From assembly GCA_028289545.1 (NCBI GenBank), contig JANQPG010000014.1, positions 1 through 32,230 on the forward strand: 32,230 bases of DNA. Reading direction: 5' to 3'. Both the position numbers and the translations under genes were made by a program. The notes beneath the pieces were generated by a model. The model was not told the origin of the DNA and ran no database searches. It worked only from the letters and a program-made list of their open reading frames with translations. The DNA comes from Woeseiaceae bacterium (GTDB taxonomy: Bacteria > Pseudomonadota > Gammaproteobacteria > Steroidobacterales > Woeseiaceae). Every line of letters starts with the position of its first letter. Position 1 is the stretch's first letter. Below are positions 25,063-32,199 of the stretch, one piece after another.

Positions 25063-25941
25063 TCAGGCTCCCGCCGACACGGGCAGGAAAAGCTCGGTAA
25101 TGAAGTCCTCCTGCCGCGACGCAATAACCGCGGCGGGAAGTTCGTAGTCGTCCTGATCGGCGCCGTAGCGGTGGTAGATTTCGCGTAGCGGCCCGTCAAC
25201 CCCGAGACCGGCGGCCACTGCCCAATCGAGCATGCGCTCGTGCAGTGTGGGTGTTTTTGCGTAGTCGCCCGAGTAAATCAGGCTCAGGCCGCTGTCGCAG
25301 CCTTCGATCAGGGTTGTGCCGGGCAGGTCTTCGCCGGGCGTTTCAACGATAGGAATACACACTTCAATAAAAAGCGGTGCAGATGCGCGGTCGCCCGCGT
25401 CCGGCGCCGCATCATGAAACAGCAAGAAGGGCGCCTCGCTCGCGGCCCGTGCGCCGTGCCGCGCGACGGTGGACTCGGCGGCCTCGAACAGCGCCGTAAC
25501 GGGAGCTCCGAGATGCGGCACCGTGGCTTTGCTGCTGTAGACCTGCTGGTCGCGGGCTCGCTTGAGCCGAACCGCGGCAAAGGCGTCTCTGCCGGGCGCC
25601 TCGTAGGATTGGGTCAGCATCTCGAGGATATTCAGCCGTTCTTCCAGCGCCCGCCGTTCCCGGTCGAGCTTCTTCCGCTGTGCTTTGAACAAGGCGCCAA
25701 GATCCTCCCCGCGCCGGTGCCGGTCGAGGAACTCGGCGATCTGGCTGATCGAAAAGCCCGCTGAACGCAGGTTGCTGATCAGCGCGAGCTCAGCGCCCTG
25801 CTCCAGGGCGTAATAGCGGTAGCCGGTGTCCGGATCGACGAAGCTCGGCGTCAACAGGCCCTGGGCGCCGTAGAAGCGCAGCGCTTTTACCGAGACGTGC
25901 ATAAGAGCAGCAAACTCGCCGATTCTGAGCAGGCCTTTCAT
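25063..25941 (-). CDS. MerR-family transcription activator with GyrI-like effector domain
   Basis: This 292-residue regulator has an N-terminal winged helix 'LLRIGEFAALMHVSVKALRFYGAQGLL' (4-30) with the wing 'DPDTGYRYYALEQ'. A dimerisation coiled coil follows at about 80-112 ('AQRKKLDRERRALEERLNILE'). The C-terminal 160 residues are a BmrR/GyrI-like ligand-binding domain ('EVCIPIV', 'GTTLIEGCD'), so it should respond to a small hydrophobic or cationic compound rather than a metal. No metal-binding Cys pair is visible. The promoter just upstream has the 19-bp spacer and central palindrome of MerR operators and faces this gene, so autoregulation and control of the downstream hydrolase are likely. 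It is divergent from the dehydrogenase gene. Confidence 0.92.
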   Translation of the reverse strand: MKGLLRIGEFAALMHVSVKALRFYGAQGLLTPSFVDPDTGYRYYALEQGAELALISNLRSAGFSISQIAEFLDRHRRGEDLGALFKAQRKKLDRERRALEERLNILEMLTQSYEAPGRDAFAAVRLKRARDQQVYSSKATVPHLGAPVTALFEAAESTVARHGARAASEAPFLLFHDAAPDAGDRASAPLFIEVCIPIVETPGEDLPGTTLIEGCDSGLSLIYSGDYAKTPTLHERMLDWAVAAGLGVDGPLREIYHRYGADQDDYELPAAVIASRQEDFITELFLPVSAGA

Positions 25942-25948
25942 AGCGATG

Positions 25949-25979
25949 AGCTTACGGTCTCCCCCTGGGGGAGAGTCAA
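25949..25979 (-). promoter_or_regulatory. MerR-type promoter/operator with 19-bp spacer
   Basis: On the minus strand TTGACT (complement of 25974-25979) and TAAGCT (complement of 25949-25954) are separated by exactly 19 bp. The spacer carries the palindrome tctcccccagggggaga. This is the classic layout that MerR activators untwist. The -10 box ends 7 nt before the regulator's ATG, so the transcript would be nearly or fully leaderless. Confidence 0.88.
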
Positions 25980-26009
25980 CGTTTACACCGATCCGTTCCT
26001 GGTGGGCTC

Positions 26010-26018
26010 TGCTATCCT
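26010..26018 (+). promoter_or_regulatory. Candidate extended -10 promoter for the dehydrogenase gene
   Basis: TGC followed by TATCCT (26013-26018) makes an extended -10 element with no clear -35. Transcription would start near 26025, leaving a leader of about 32 nt that contains GGGGAG (26044-26049) ahead of the ATG at 26057. The MerR operator lies about 31-61 bp upstream of the -10, so cross-control is possible. Confidence 0.4.
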
Positions 26019-26056
26019 ACGTGCGTGGAAAACAGGCACAAGCGGGGAGCCCAAAC

Positions 26057-27031
26057 ATGCGCGTATTGATGTTGACCGTACTAGCGGTTGTCATAACCGG
26101 CGTGACGCCGGAGGTCGCGACGGCCGACGGACACGGCGCAAAAAAGGCCGTGCTGGTGACGGGCGCCAGCAGCGGGATCGGCCGCCACATTGCCGAGCGG
26201 CTCGCCGACGAGGGCTTCTTTGTCTATGCGGGTGCCCGCAAGCAGCAGGATATCGATGCGCTCAACGCGCTGGACAACGTGCAGGCCGTCAAGCTCGACG
26301 TTACCGTGCAGTCGGACATCGATGCAGCCGTCGACATCGTCGAAGAAGGGGGCAAGGGCCTCTACGGACTCGTCAATAACGCCGGCGTATTCATCGGCGG
26401 TCCGCTGGCCGACGTGTCGGTCGACGAGCTGGAGTGGCTTATGGACGTCAACGTTTACGGCGTCTACCGGGTGACCCAGGCCTTTGCGCCCATGATCATC
26501 GAGGCTGAAGGGCGGATCACGACGATCGGTTCGATTTCGGGGATTCTTGCCGGTCCGTTCGGCGGCCAGTACTCCATGAGCAAACACGCAATCGAGGCCT
26601 ACACGGATTCGCTGGCGGCGGAAATGGCCGCTCTCGGCGTAGCCGTTTCCGTCATCGAGCCCGGCAACTACGACTCGCGCATTGCCGATACGGCGCTCAG
26701 GCGTATGAAGCAGAAGAATGCGTCGTACGCCAGCAAAGGCTCGCCGTTCGCCGAACGTTTCGCCGAATGGATCGACCGGCCCTGGGATCGTAGCGTGTAC
26801 AAGCCACCCGTGGAGGTGGCCGACGCCGCCTATCGCTTCTTTACCGAGGAAGAGCCGCTCAGGCGCTACATGGTCGTGCCGAACGAGCAGGAGGCCGGCT
26901 GGACGATCAACCAGATCATTCGGGAAATGGTGCAGCTCAACGAAGGTCAGGCCTACCGCTACAGCCGCGAGGAGCTGATCGAGATGCTCGACGCCGCGCT
27001 GGCGCCGCCGGAAGAGGAACCGGCGGAATAG
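26057..27031 (+). CDS. Short-chain dehydrogenase/reductase with N-terminal signal or anchor
   Basis: This 324-residue classical SDR starts at ATG 26057, which has GGGGAG 7 nt upstream. The cofactor loop 'VLVTGASSGIGRHIAERLA' starts about residue 32. 'LVNNAGVFIGGPL', the catalytic Ser region 'IGSISG' and 'YSMSKHAIEAY' (YxxxK) complete the active site. 'ARKQQDID' after strand 2 suggests an NADP preference. The first 24 residues ('MRVLMLTVLAVVITGVTPEVATA') look like a cleavable signal peptide or membrane anchor, which is unusual because NAD(P)H is cytoplasmic. The C-terminal 100 residues extend beyond the core and end in an acidic tail. It is divergent from the MerR regulator and followed 1 nt later by an NTF2-like gene, forming an operon. 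The substrate is unknown. Confidence 0.9.
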   Translation: MRVLMLTVLAVVITGVTPEVATADGHGAKKAVLVTGASSGIGRHIAERLADEGFFVYAGARKQQDIDALNALDNVQAVKLDVTVQSDIDAAVDIVEEGGKGLYGLVNNAGVFIGGPLADVSVDELEWLMDVNVYGVYRVTQAFAPMIIEAEGRITTIGSISGILAGPFGGQYSMSKHAIEAYTDSLAAEMAALGVAVSVIEPGNYDSRIADTALRRMKQKNASYASKGSPFAERFAEWIDRPWDRSVYKPPVEVADAAYRFFTEEEPLRRYMVVPNEQEAGWTINQIIREMVQLNEGQAYRYSREELIEMLDAALAPPEEEPAE

Positions 27032-27032
27032 C

Positions 27033-27482
27033 GTGACGACAATGAGAACGCTGATCGTCATCGTATTGACGCTGTTGCCTTTCGTATCCGCGGCCGAACG
27101 GGATGCCGAGGCTGCTGCGGCCGATCGCGCGGCACTCTCGAGTCTGCTCGACGAGTTCCTGACTCGTGTCGACGAGCGCGAGACCCACGATAACTTCTGG
27201 GCCGAGGAACTTGTGTACACGTCGTCGTCGGGGTTGCGCTTCGGCAAGCCCGATATCATGCAGGGTTTCGACGATGCAGACGGCTCGTCCTCCGGCATGT
27301 CGTACCACGCCGAGGACATAGAGATCAGGCTGTATGGAGACACTGCGGTGGTTGCGTTCCGCCTGGTGGCCGAATCGGAAGCCGCCGAGTCGCCGCAGTA
27401 CTTCCTCAATACCGGTACCTTCGTCCGTCGCGGCGACGGCTGGAAGGTTGTCGCCTGGCAGGCCACCAAGGCCGCTGAGTAG
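27033..27482 (+). CDS. Exported SnoaL/DUF4440-like (NTF2-fold) protein
   Basis: This is a 149-residue protein with a signal peptide ('TLIVIVLTLLPFVSAAE'). The mature part has the layout of an NTF2-like domain. An N-terminal helix ('DRAALSSLLDEFLTRVDER') is followed by 'FWAEELVYTSSSGLRFGKPDI' and then strands 'AEDIEIRLYGDTAVVAFRLVAE' and 'TGTFVRRGDGWKVVAWQAT'. The ending 'GDGWKVVAWQ' is a hallmark of DUF4440/SnoaL-type proteins. These bind small ligands or act as isomerases or cyclases; no activity can be assigned here. The start is either GTG 27033 (one base after the previous stop) or ATG 27042. Co-transcription with the dehydrogenase suggests a shared, probably periplasmic, small-molecule pathway. 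Confidence 0.78.
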   Translation: MTTMRTLIVIVLTLLPFVSAAERDAEAAAADRAALSSLLDEFLTRVDERETHDNFWAEELVYTSSSGLRFGKPDIMQGFDDADGSSSGMSYHAEDIEIRLYGDTAVVAFRLVAESEAAESPQYFLNTGTFVRRGDGWKVVAWQATKAAE

Positions 27483-27503
27483 CCTGCCAACGCAACACCA
27501 GGT

Positions 27504-27536
27504 CTGAACGCCGCAGGCCGGTCAGCCAGCGTTCAG
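27504..27536 (+). terminator. Weak stem-loop after the NTF2-like gene
   Basis: The arms ctgaacgc (27504-27511) and gcgttcag (27529-27536) are exact complements with a 17-nt loop, 22 nt after the stop codon. Only gatt follows, so a T tract is missing. This is a candidate transcription end for the dehydrogenase operon. Confidence 0.3.
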
Positions 27537-27619
27537 GATTCGCGGCGCAAAATCGTGTTCGTCATTTGAGGTGCGGCGCCATCCGGCTGTCCGCGCCGCA
27601 AGCTAAAGGATGAGACACG

Positions 27620-28177
27620 ATGATGGATACTCGAAAGAAGGCGCTGCTGACGGCAGCTGCCGCCGCGGCGCTGTTGCCGCTTCCCGCGCTGGCGGACACC
27701 GGCTTGTACATTGGCGGCAGCGTCGGCTCCGCCGAGATCAACGAAGACTTTGGCGGTCTTACTCTCGACTCCGACAACACGGCGTACCGCCTGGTTGCGG
27801 GATTTCAGCTGAGTGAATTCCTGAGTATAGAAGGGGGTTACCAGGACTTCGGACGCTTCGAGGAAACGTTTTCGGCGGGCGGCGAGCCCGTCAGGCTACG
27901 GCTTAGAGCGGATGGATTTACGCTCGGCGGAACGGCAAGCCTGCCTCTGAGCCATTCACTGTCGCTGTACGGCCGCGCGGGCGCGTTCTTCTGGGACGCG
28001 GACGGCGAGATCAACGGCATTGCGGACGGCAGCGCCGACGACACCAATCCTTACTACGGAGCGGGCGGTAAGGTGTCGTTGACGGAGCGCATCGACCTGA
28101 TCGGCGACTGGACGCGCTACGAGCTGGACGAGTCGGACAGCGACGTAATTTCGTTGGGTATTACGATTCGATTCTAG
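27620..28177 (+). CDS. Small outer-membrane beta-barrel protein (OmpA/OmpW-like fold)
   Basis: This 185-residue protein has a signal peptide ('KKALLTAAAAAALLPLPALA', cleavage before DTG). The mature chain starts 'TGLYIGGSVGSAEI' and alternates short hydrophobic strands with polar loops ('YRLVAGFQLSEFLSIEGGYQDFG', 'LSLYGRAGAFFWDADGEI', 'IDLIGDWTRYEL'). It ends in 'SLGITIRF', with the terminal Phe recognised by the BAM complex. About eight strands are predicted, as in the OmpA membrane domain. AAAGGA lies about 10 nt before the ATG; a second ATG follows immediately. The gene is convergent with the MarR regulator and the two stop codons overlap in the tetramer CTAG. Its role, structural or transport, is unknown. 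Confidence 0.87.
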   Translation: MMDTRKKALLTAAAAAALLPLPALADTGLYIGGSVGSAEINEDFGGLTLDSDNTAYRLVAGFQLSEFLSIEGGYQDFGRFEETFSAGGEPVRLRLRADGFTLGGTASLPLSHSLSLYGRAGAFFWDADGEINGIADGSADDTNPYYGAGGKVSLTERIDLIGDWTRYELDESDSDVISLGITIRF

Positions 28178-28620
28178 CGGGCTGTGCCGAGATCGGCGAA
28201 GCGATCGAGCAGCTTGCTCAGGGTCTCCGCCGTCACGGTCTGCTCCTTCTCGTTAATGTCGGCAAACAGCTTCTTCAGAAGGCGGGTCTCGCGCCCGCGA
28301 ATTTTCTGAAAGAGCTGTTTGCCGGCGGGCGTAAGTTCGAACAGCGGAGAACGCTTGTGCCGCGGGTTGGGGCGGCTGCCGAGCAGTCCGGCGTCGACGA
28401 GCGCATTGATGGTCACCTGGATATGCTGCCGGGATACCTGGTAGCGCTCCGCAATTTCCGGCACCGACAAGGATTCGTCGGGATACAGGAACTCGAGAAC
28501 CGCGCGGTCACAGGCCGACAGGTCGAATTCAGCAAGCAGGGCGTTCGAACTCTCGGCCATGGCCCTGAACAGCCGCCGCACGCGCCAGATGATGTTGTAG
28601 TGCTCGTGGTAGAGTTCCAT
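28174..28620 (-). CDS. MarR-family transcription regulator
   Basis: This 148-residue regulator has the standard MarR arrangement: an N-terminal dimerisation helix ('HYNIIWRVRRLFRAMAESSN'), then the winged helix-turn-helix 'LSVPEIAERYQVSRQHIQVTINALVDAGLL' (51-80). The wing is 'RSPLFELTPAGKQLF' and C-terminal helices follow. Such proteins usually repress their own and neighbouring genes until a small phenolic or similar ligand binds. Its own promoter lies immediately upstream and is overlaid by two matching palindromes, so autorepression is very likely. No Shine-Dalgarno sequence is visible in the short leader. The gene is convergent with the beta-barrel gene, and no divergent target lies next to the operators, so its regulon must be elsewhere or itself. 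Confidence 0.92.
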   Translation of the reverse strand: MELYHEHYNIIWRVRRLFRAMAESSNALLAEFDLSACDRAVLEFLYPDESLSVPEIAERYQVSRQHIQVTINALVDAGLLGSRPNPRHKRSPLFELTPAGKQLFQKIRGRETRLLKKLFADINEKEQTVTAETLSKLLDRFADLGTAR

Positions 28621-28632
28621 GGCTGAAAAAAA

Positions 28633-28679
28633 TTGACAATCGACTTGTCAAACTTAGCGAATGACAAGTTAATTGTCAA
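28633..28679 (-). promoter_or_regulatory. MarR gene promoter with two operator palindromes
   Basis: On the minus strand TTGACA (complement of 28674-28679) and TAAGTT (complement of 28651-28656) have a 17-bp spacer, a near-consensus promoter. Two inverted repeats share the half-site TTGACAA/TTGTCAA with 5-bp centres: 28633-28651 (ttgacaa-tcgac-ttgtcaa) and 28662-28678 (tgacaa-gttaa-ttgtca). One overlaps the start region and -10, the other the -35 and spacer. Centres are 28 bp apart. Confidence 0.85.
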
Positions 28680-28734
28680 CTTATGTCGGCGCCGACAGGT
28701 GCGGCTGGCGTGCAGGTACGGACATGGACAGGCA

Positions 28735-28767
28735 TAAAAAAAGGCTGGTCTCGTTCGAGACCAGCCT
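28735..28767 (-). terminator. Strong intrinsic terminator of the metalloprotease operon
   Basis: A perfect 11-bp stem, aggctggtctc (28742-28752) with gagaccagcct (28757-28767), has a 4-nt loop and is followed on the minus strand by seven T. It lies 25 nt after the metalloprotease stop. This is a textbook Rho-independent terminator. Confidence 0.93.
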
Positions 28768-28792
28768 CCTTTACAGACGTGCAACGGACGAT

Positions 28793-31591
28793 TCAGTCCG
28801 CCTTGAATTCGAACCTCAAGTGCTGGAACAGTAGGTCGAAGTCACTGAATGGCGTTGTTGCCGTCGCGGCACCAAAACCGTTCGGGAAGTTCTCATACGC
28901 GGTGGTGTTTGTCCTGATCTCCCAGCCTCCCGACCAGTAAGACAGGTCCAGAGGACCCGGGTCTTCGACGCCGCGGCCCTCGGTGATACCCACCAGTGCA
29001 TCGTCACGGGAGGTAACGCCGTAGCGATAATCGAGCTTGCCGTCTTCGCAGAGCTCGGCGGTGAAGTAATTCGGACTCGAAGCAAAGAACTCGCTCAGAC
29101 TCACACCGTGTACGAACAGCGTATCGTCCGTCGTTTCGACGAAGTAGAAACCCGGCGTGCCCAGGCCGAACGTGCCGGTCGGATCGAGATCCGCCCAGTA
29201 CGGGGCAATCCGCGGCGGGCCGTTGAGGAACGCGGGCACGCTCACCAGGAAATCCGTGCCGCCGGCCGTGGCCGTCGGTTCTTCGAACGTAAGCGTACCG
29301 TTCGAGTTCAGGAACACCGTCGAGTATTCCGCGCCGAGGTACTGGAAGGGCTGTGGCAGTGGGATCTCGATGTTGTCCTCGTCGCCGAGGAACACCGGCT
29401 CGCCGCCGAAGTTGCGGACCGACAGAACGTAGCCGCCACCCGTGAAGCCGCCGCCCACAAAGTCAACGTCGGGGAAGGTCGATACGCCGACCGCAATGTT
29501 GGTCGTTTCGGGCACGTTCACGACAATACGCGACAACAGCCCGCTGCCGCCGTCGTCGTCGAAGGCCAGCAGTTCACCCGTATCCGCGTCGAACAGGCCA
29601 ATCACTGTGTCGAGCTCTCCGCGCACGATCTCAACGGCAATGTTTTCGTTGGCTTTCGCCCGGAAGCGGAAGAAGTCGACATCACCGTTTTCGTTGTCGA
29701 TCTCGGCGAACCGGTTGGCGTTCGCAAACGGCGCGCGAACCCGGCGAGCGGTCTCGATGCTGTCATTGTCGGTGTTGACGATGAAGTCCGTCGTATCGTC
29801 GAAGACGCGGACGACGCTGTACTCGAAGCGGTCTTCCGGCGCCCGCACGCCGGCGTATTTCAGCTGGGTGTTCGCCAGATCGACCGTTTCGGTTTCGGCG
29901 TTAATGCCCGTGAACTGCTCGTAGGCTGCCGACTTGCCGCGAATTCTTGTCCACCACTCGCTGCCGAGATCTCTTTCCTCTTCGAGGTCGTCGGTGACCG
30001 CGGCGCCGCAGCTCCAGCCGGCCAGACCGAGTGCCGCGTCGATATCGCCGTACTCGACGACAAAGCGGTTACCGGTTTCCGCGGATTCGGTGCCGGACGT
30101 CTTCGCCTGCAGCTTGATCGAGAAGCTGTTGCTGTTGCCGGCGTCGAACTCGGGCACACCGTCCCAGATGACTTCGAAGAACGACGAACCGTCCGTGTCG
30201 AAGGTCAACGTGCCGCCCTGGCTCGCGTTCAGGTCGCGCCAGAGCCCCGCGATACGCGGCGGTCCCGCGAGCAGTGCGCCCGCTGACTCGATGAATGCCC
30301 CGCTTGGTTCGCCGAACGTGATGTTACCGTTGCCGTTGACGAACACCGAGTTGTAGCGTTCGCCGCAGAAGTCGATCGGGAACGGCGTGAACAGTTCAGT
30401 CGAACCGTCGCCGAACTCACCGACGGGCAGAGGCGCACCCGGTTGCGGCAGGTTGAGGATGATGTCGACGCCGCTGGCCTCCGCGCCGGCTGCCGCGGAA
30501 ACCGTGGCCAACAGTGCCGGGTCGTCGCTGTTGCTTTCCGCCGCGCCACTGAAGAACTCCTCAGGGGAAGGGGCCAGCTCGATCGGCGTCGTCGAGAAAC
30601 CGCCGTCGACTATTTCGTCGATGTAAACAGCGTACTCGGCGCCGGGCGTCAGTCCCGTGAAGCGGAACGTGCCCACAAAATCGCTGACGGCCGGATTGGT
30701 TTCGTCAGTGTCGGCGCCCGACAGGATACCGCTTGCGTCGTCGTAAGGGTCCGCGACGTTGCGCGCAATGACGTTAACGCCGGAAATGCGCGTTACGCCG
30801 TCCGGAATCCGCACGCTGCCGCTAATGCTCGCAAAGTCGGTGGCAAAGTCCGCGGTCGGGTACAGGGTGGACAGCGAGGCGCGATCGTCCAGTTCCGTGG
30901 TTCGTGTTCCGGCGAGTGGGCCGAAGTAGAACGGATACATCGTAACGATGATGTCGGACAGGAAGTCCGGCGTGGGGAATGCGTCGAAACCCGGTCCGTT
31001 GTTGTCGCCGATCAAAATGGCGCCGTTGACCTGCACGTGTGCGAGGTTGCTGAAGTGCCCGAACTCGTGAACCATGATGTCCGTGGCTTCGGTCAGGTCT
31101 GCGAACGTCGGGCCGTTGAGGAACGACACGCCTTCGGTGATCGTGCAGGTCGTCGTATCGCCGAACTCGGGTCCGGCAAAACCGAGGATGCCGGAATCGG
31201 GGCCGAACAGCTCTTCGAAAATCTCACCGGTGTCGTCGTAGACAATGGCCGAGAGTCCGTCGGGGCCGGTTGGCTCCAGATATTCGCCGAAGTTCGTAAT
31301 ATCAACGTCGACGGGCAGGGGGGCGCCCTGAACATAGGTGGCCGTTGAAGTTGGCACGTCTTCCCATACCTGGAAAGATGCGGCAACAAGCGCCGTGGCT
31401 TCTGCATTGGTCAGGTTGCCGAGGTCGCCCTGGTCCGGATTGAAGGTAATGCCGACGCCATCGCCTGCGGCGCCCCAGCGAAACGGAACGCCATCAGCGC
31501 AAGTGGCAAGTGCACCACCTGCCTGCGCGGCAGTGGTGATGAGCAACGATCCCGCGAGCAGCAGGCCGGAGAAGAGTCTTTTATTCGTCAT
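28793..31591 (-). CDS. Secreted multidomain matrixin-like metalloprotease with PPC and nidogen-like modules
   Basis: This is a 932-residue protein. The start at ATG 31591 has GGGAGGAG 6-7 nt upstream and gives a signal peptide ending AQA; longer upstream frames overlap the preceding gene. Residues about 36-245 form an M10-type metzincin domain: 'VPFRWG', 'VAASFQVWEDVP', the zinc motif 'HEFGHFSNLAH' (175-185), Met-turn 'TMYP' (217-220) and 'DDRASLSTLYP'. The usual Gly of HExxHxxGxxH is Asn182. Residues about 255-380 look like a carboxypeptidase-regulatory (transthyretin-like) domain. Residues 398-530 and 743-900 are two copies of a nidogen-like beta module ('GERYNSVFVNGNGNITF' and 'GAEYSTVFLNSNGTLTF', both with 'GPPRIA'). 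Residues about 605-730 are a pre-peptidase C-terminal (PPC) domain. No Cys-rich or membrane-anchor tail is seen. It is the second gene of a two-gene operon. Confidence 0.9.
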   Translation of the reverse strand: MTNKRLFSGLLLAGSLLITTAAQAGGALATCADGVPFRWGAAGDGVGITFNPDQGDLGNLTNAEATALVAASFQVWEDVPTSTATYVQGAPLPVDVDITNFGEYLEPTGPDGLSAIVYDDTGEIFEELFGPDSGILGFAGPEFGDTTTCTITEGVSFLNGPTFADLTEATDIMVHEFGHFSNLAHVQVNGAILIGDNNGPGFDAFPTPDFLSDIIVTMYPFYFGPLAGTRTTELDDRASLSTLYPTADFATDFASISGSVRIPDGVTRISGVNVIARNVADPYDDASGILSGADTDETNPAVSDFVGTFRFTGLTPGAEYAVYIDEIVDGGFSTTPIELAPSPEEFFSGAAESNSDDPALLATVSAAAGAEASGVDIILNLPQPGAPLPVGEFGDGSTELFTPFPIDFCGERYNSVFVNGNGNITFGEPSGAFIESAGALLAGPPRIAGLWRDLNASQGGTLTFDTDGSSFFEVIWDGVPEFDAGNSNSFSIKLQAKTSGTESAETGNRFVVEYGDIDAALGLAGWSCGAAVTDDLEEERDLGSEWWTRIRGKSAAYEQFTGINAETETVDLANTQLKYAGVRAPEDRFEYSVVRVFDDTTDFIVNTDNDSIETARRVRAPFANANRFAEIDNENGDVDFFRFRAKANENIAVEIVRGELDTVIGLFDADTGELLAFDDDGGSGLLSRIVVNVPETTNIAVGVSTFPDVDFVGGGFTGGGYVLSVRNFGGEPVFLGDEDNIEIPLPQPFQYLGAEYSTVFLNSNGTLTFEEPTATAGGTDFLVSVPAFLNGPPRIAPYWADLDPTGTFGLGTPGFYFVETTDDTLFVHGVSLSEFFASSPNYFTAELCEDGKLDYRYGVTSRDDALVGITEGRGVEDPGPLDLSYWSGGWEIRTNTTAYENFPNGFGAATATTPFSDFDLLFQHLRFEFKAD

Positions 31592-31605
31592 TGTTATCTC
31601 CTCCC

Positions 31606-32199
31606 TCACTGTGCTGCCAGCGAGGACCTGATGTGCCCCGCGAGTTCGCGATAGGCAATCGGACCGTCGCTTTGTGGCGCGCCCTGCATACCCTGGAACA
31701 AACCGGCGTTGCCGGCGCGGTTCAGCGCCATGCCGCCCAGGAGGTCGAAGCAACCCTGCGCGAGCCCAACCGGTACGCTCAAACCCGCGCTGCTTTTCGC
31801 CGTCGCAAACAGCAGATATTCGGAGCCGGTTGTCAGTCGGGGAATATCGTGGAACACGCTGAAGTGTACGATCGACCCGGTGTGCTGGTGATCGTGGTCC
31901 TTGATGCTGCCGATCATCGTCAGCGCAAGAAACTGCTCGCCGTTGCGCACGGCCGTCGGTTGGCCCTTGAACATTTCGCCCACCCGGAACAGGTAGGTGG
32001 TTGTCGGTAATGCCTTACCGCCGATCTCGACCGTGCCGGACTCAATGCCCGTCACGGTGCCCCTGAAGATGGCGCCCGAGTTCTCGACCAGCGCGTCCAG
32101 ATTCATGTGCCGGACCGCCGATGCCTGCACAAGTGCAGGTGCGGCGACGAGACACAACAAGAGACCCAATAGCCCCTTACCCTTTGCTGTTTTCGTCAT
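31606..32199 (-). CDS. Exported protein of unknown function, operon partner of the metalloprotease
   Basis: This 197-residue protein starts at ATG 32199, with GGGGGAG 6 nt upstream. A signal peptide ('KGLLGLLLCLVAAPALVQA') is cleaved near ASA. The mature chain is beta-rich: 'ALVENSGAIFRGTVTGIESG', 'TTTYLFRVGEMFKGQP', 'RLTTGSEYLLFATAKS' and 'VGLAQGCFDLLGG'. This order (secreted 'exposed to V-x-G-x-V', 'T-x-F-x-V-x-x-x-x-K-G', 'G-x-x-Y-L-L-F') recalls small exported bacterial proteins that sit beside matrixins, and loosely the NTR/TIMP fold; that is memory-based and unproven. One His-rich loop ('KDHDHQHTG') may bind metal. The stop is 14 nt before the protease start codon, so the two are co-expressed. 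The promoter lies at or beyond the window edge. Confidence 0.8.
   Translation of the reverse strand: MTKTAKGKGLLGLLLCLVAAPALVQASAVRHMNLDALVENSGAIFRGTVTGIESGTVEIGGKALPTTTYLFRVGEMFKGQPTAVRNGEQFLALTMIGSIKDHDHQHTGSIVHFSVFHDIPRLTTGSEYLLFATAKSSAGLSVPVGLAQGCFDLLGGMALNRAGNAGLFQGMQGAPQSDGPIAYRELAGHIRSSLAAQ

Noticed and set aside
31606..31753. N-terminally longer metalloprotease starting at 31753
   Set aside because: The extra 54 residues lie inside the upstream gene and precede a proper signal peptide that has its own strong ribosome site at 31591.
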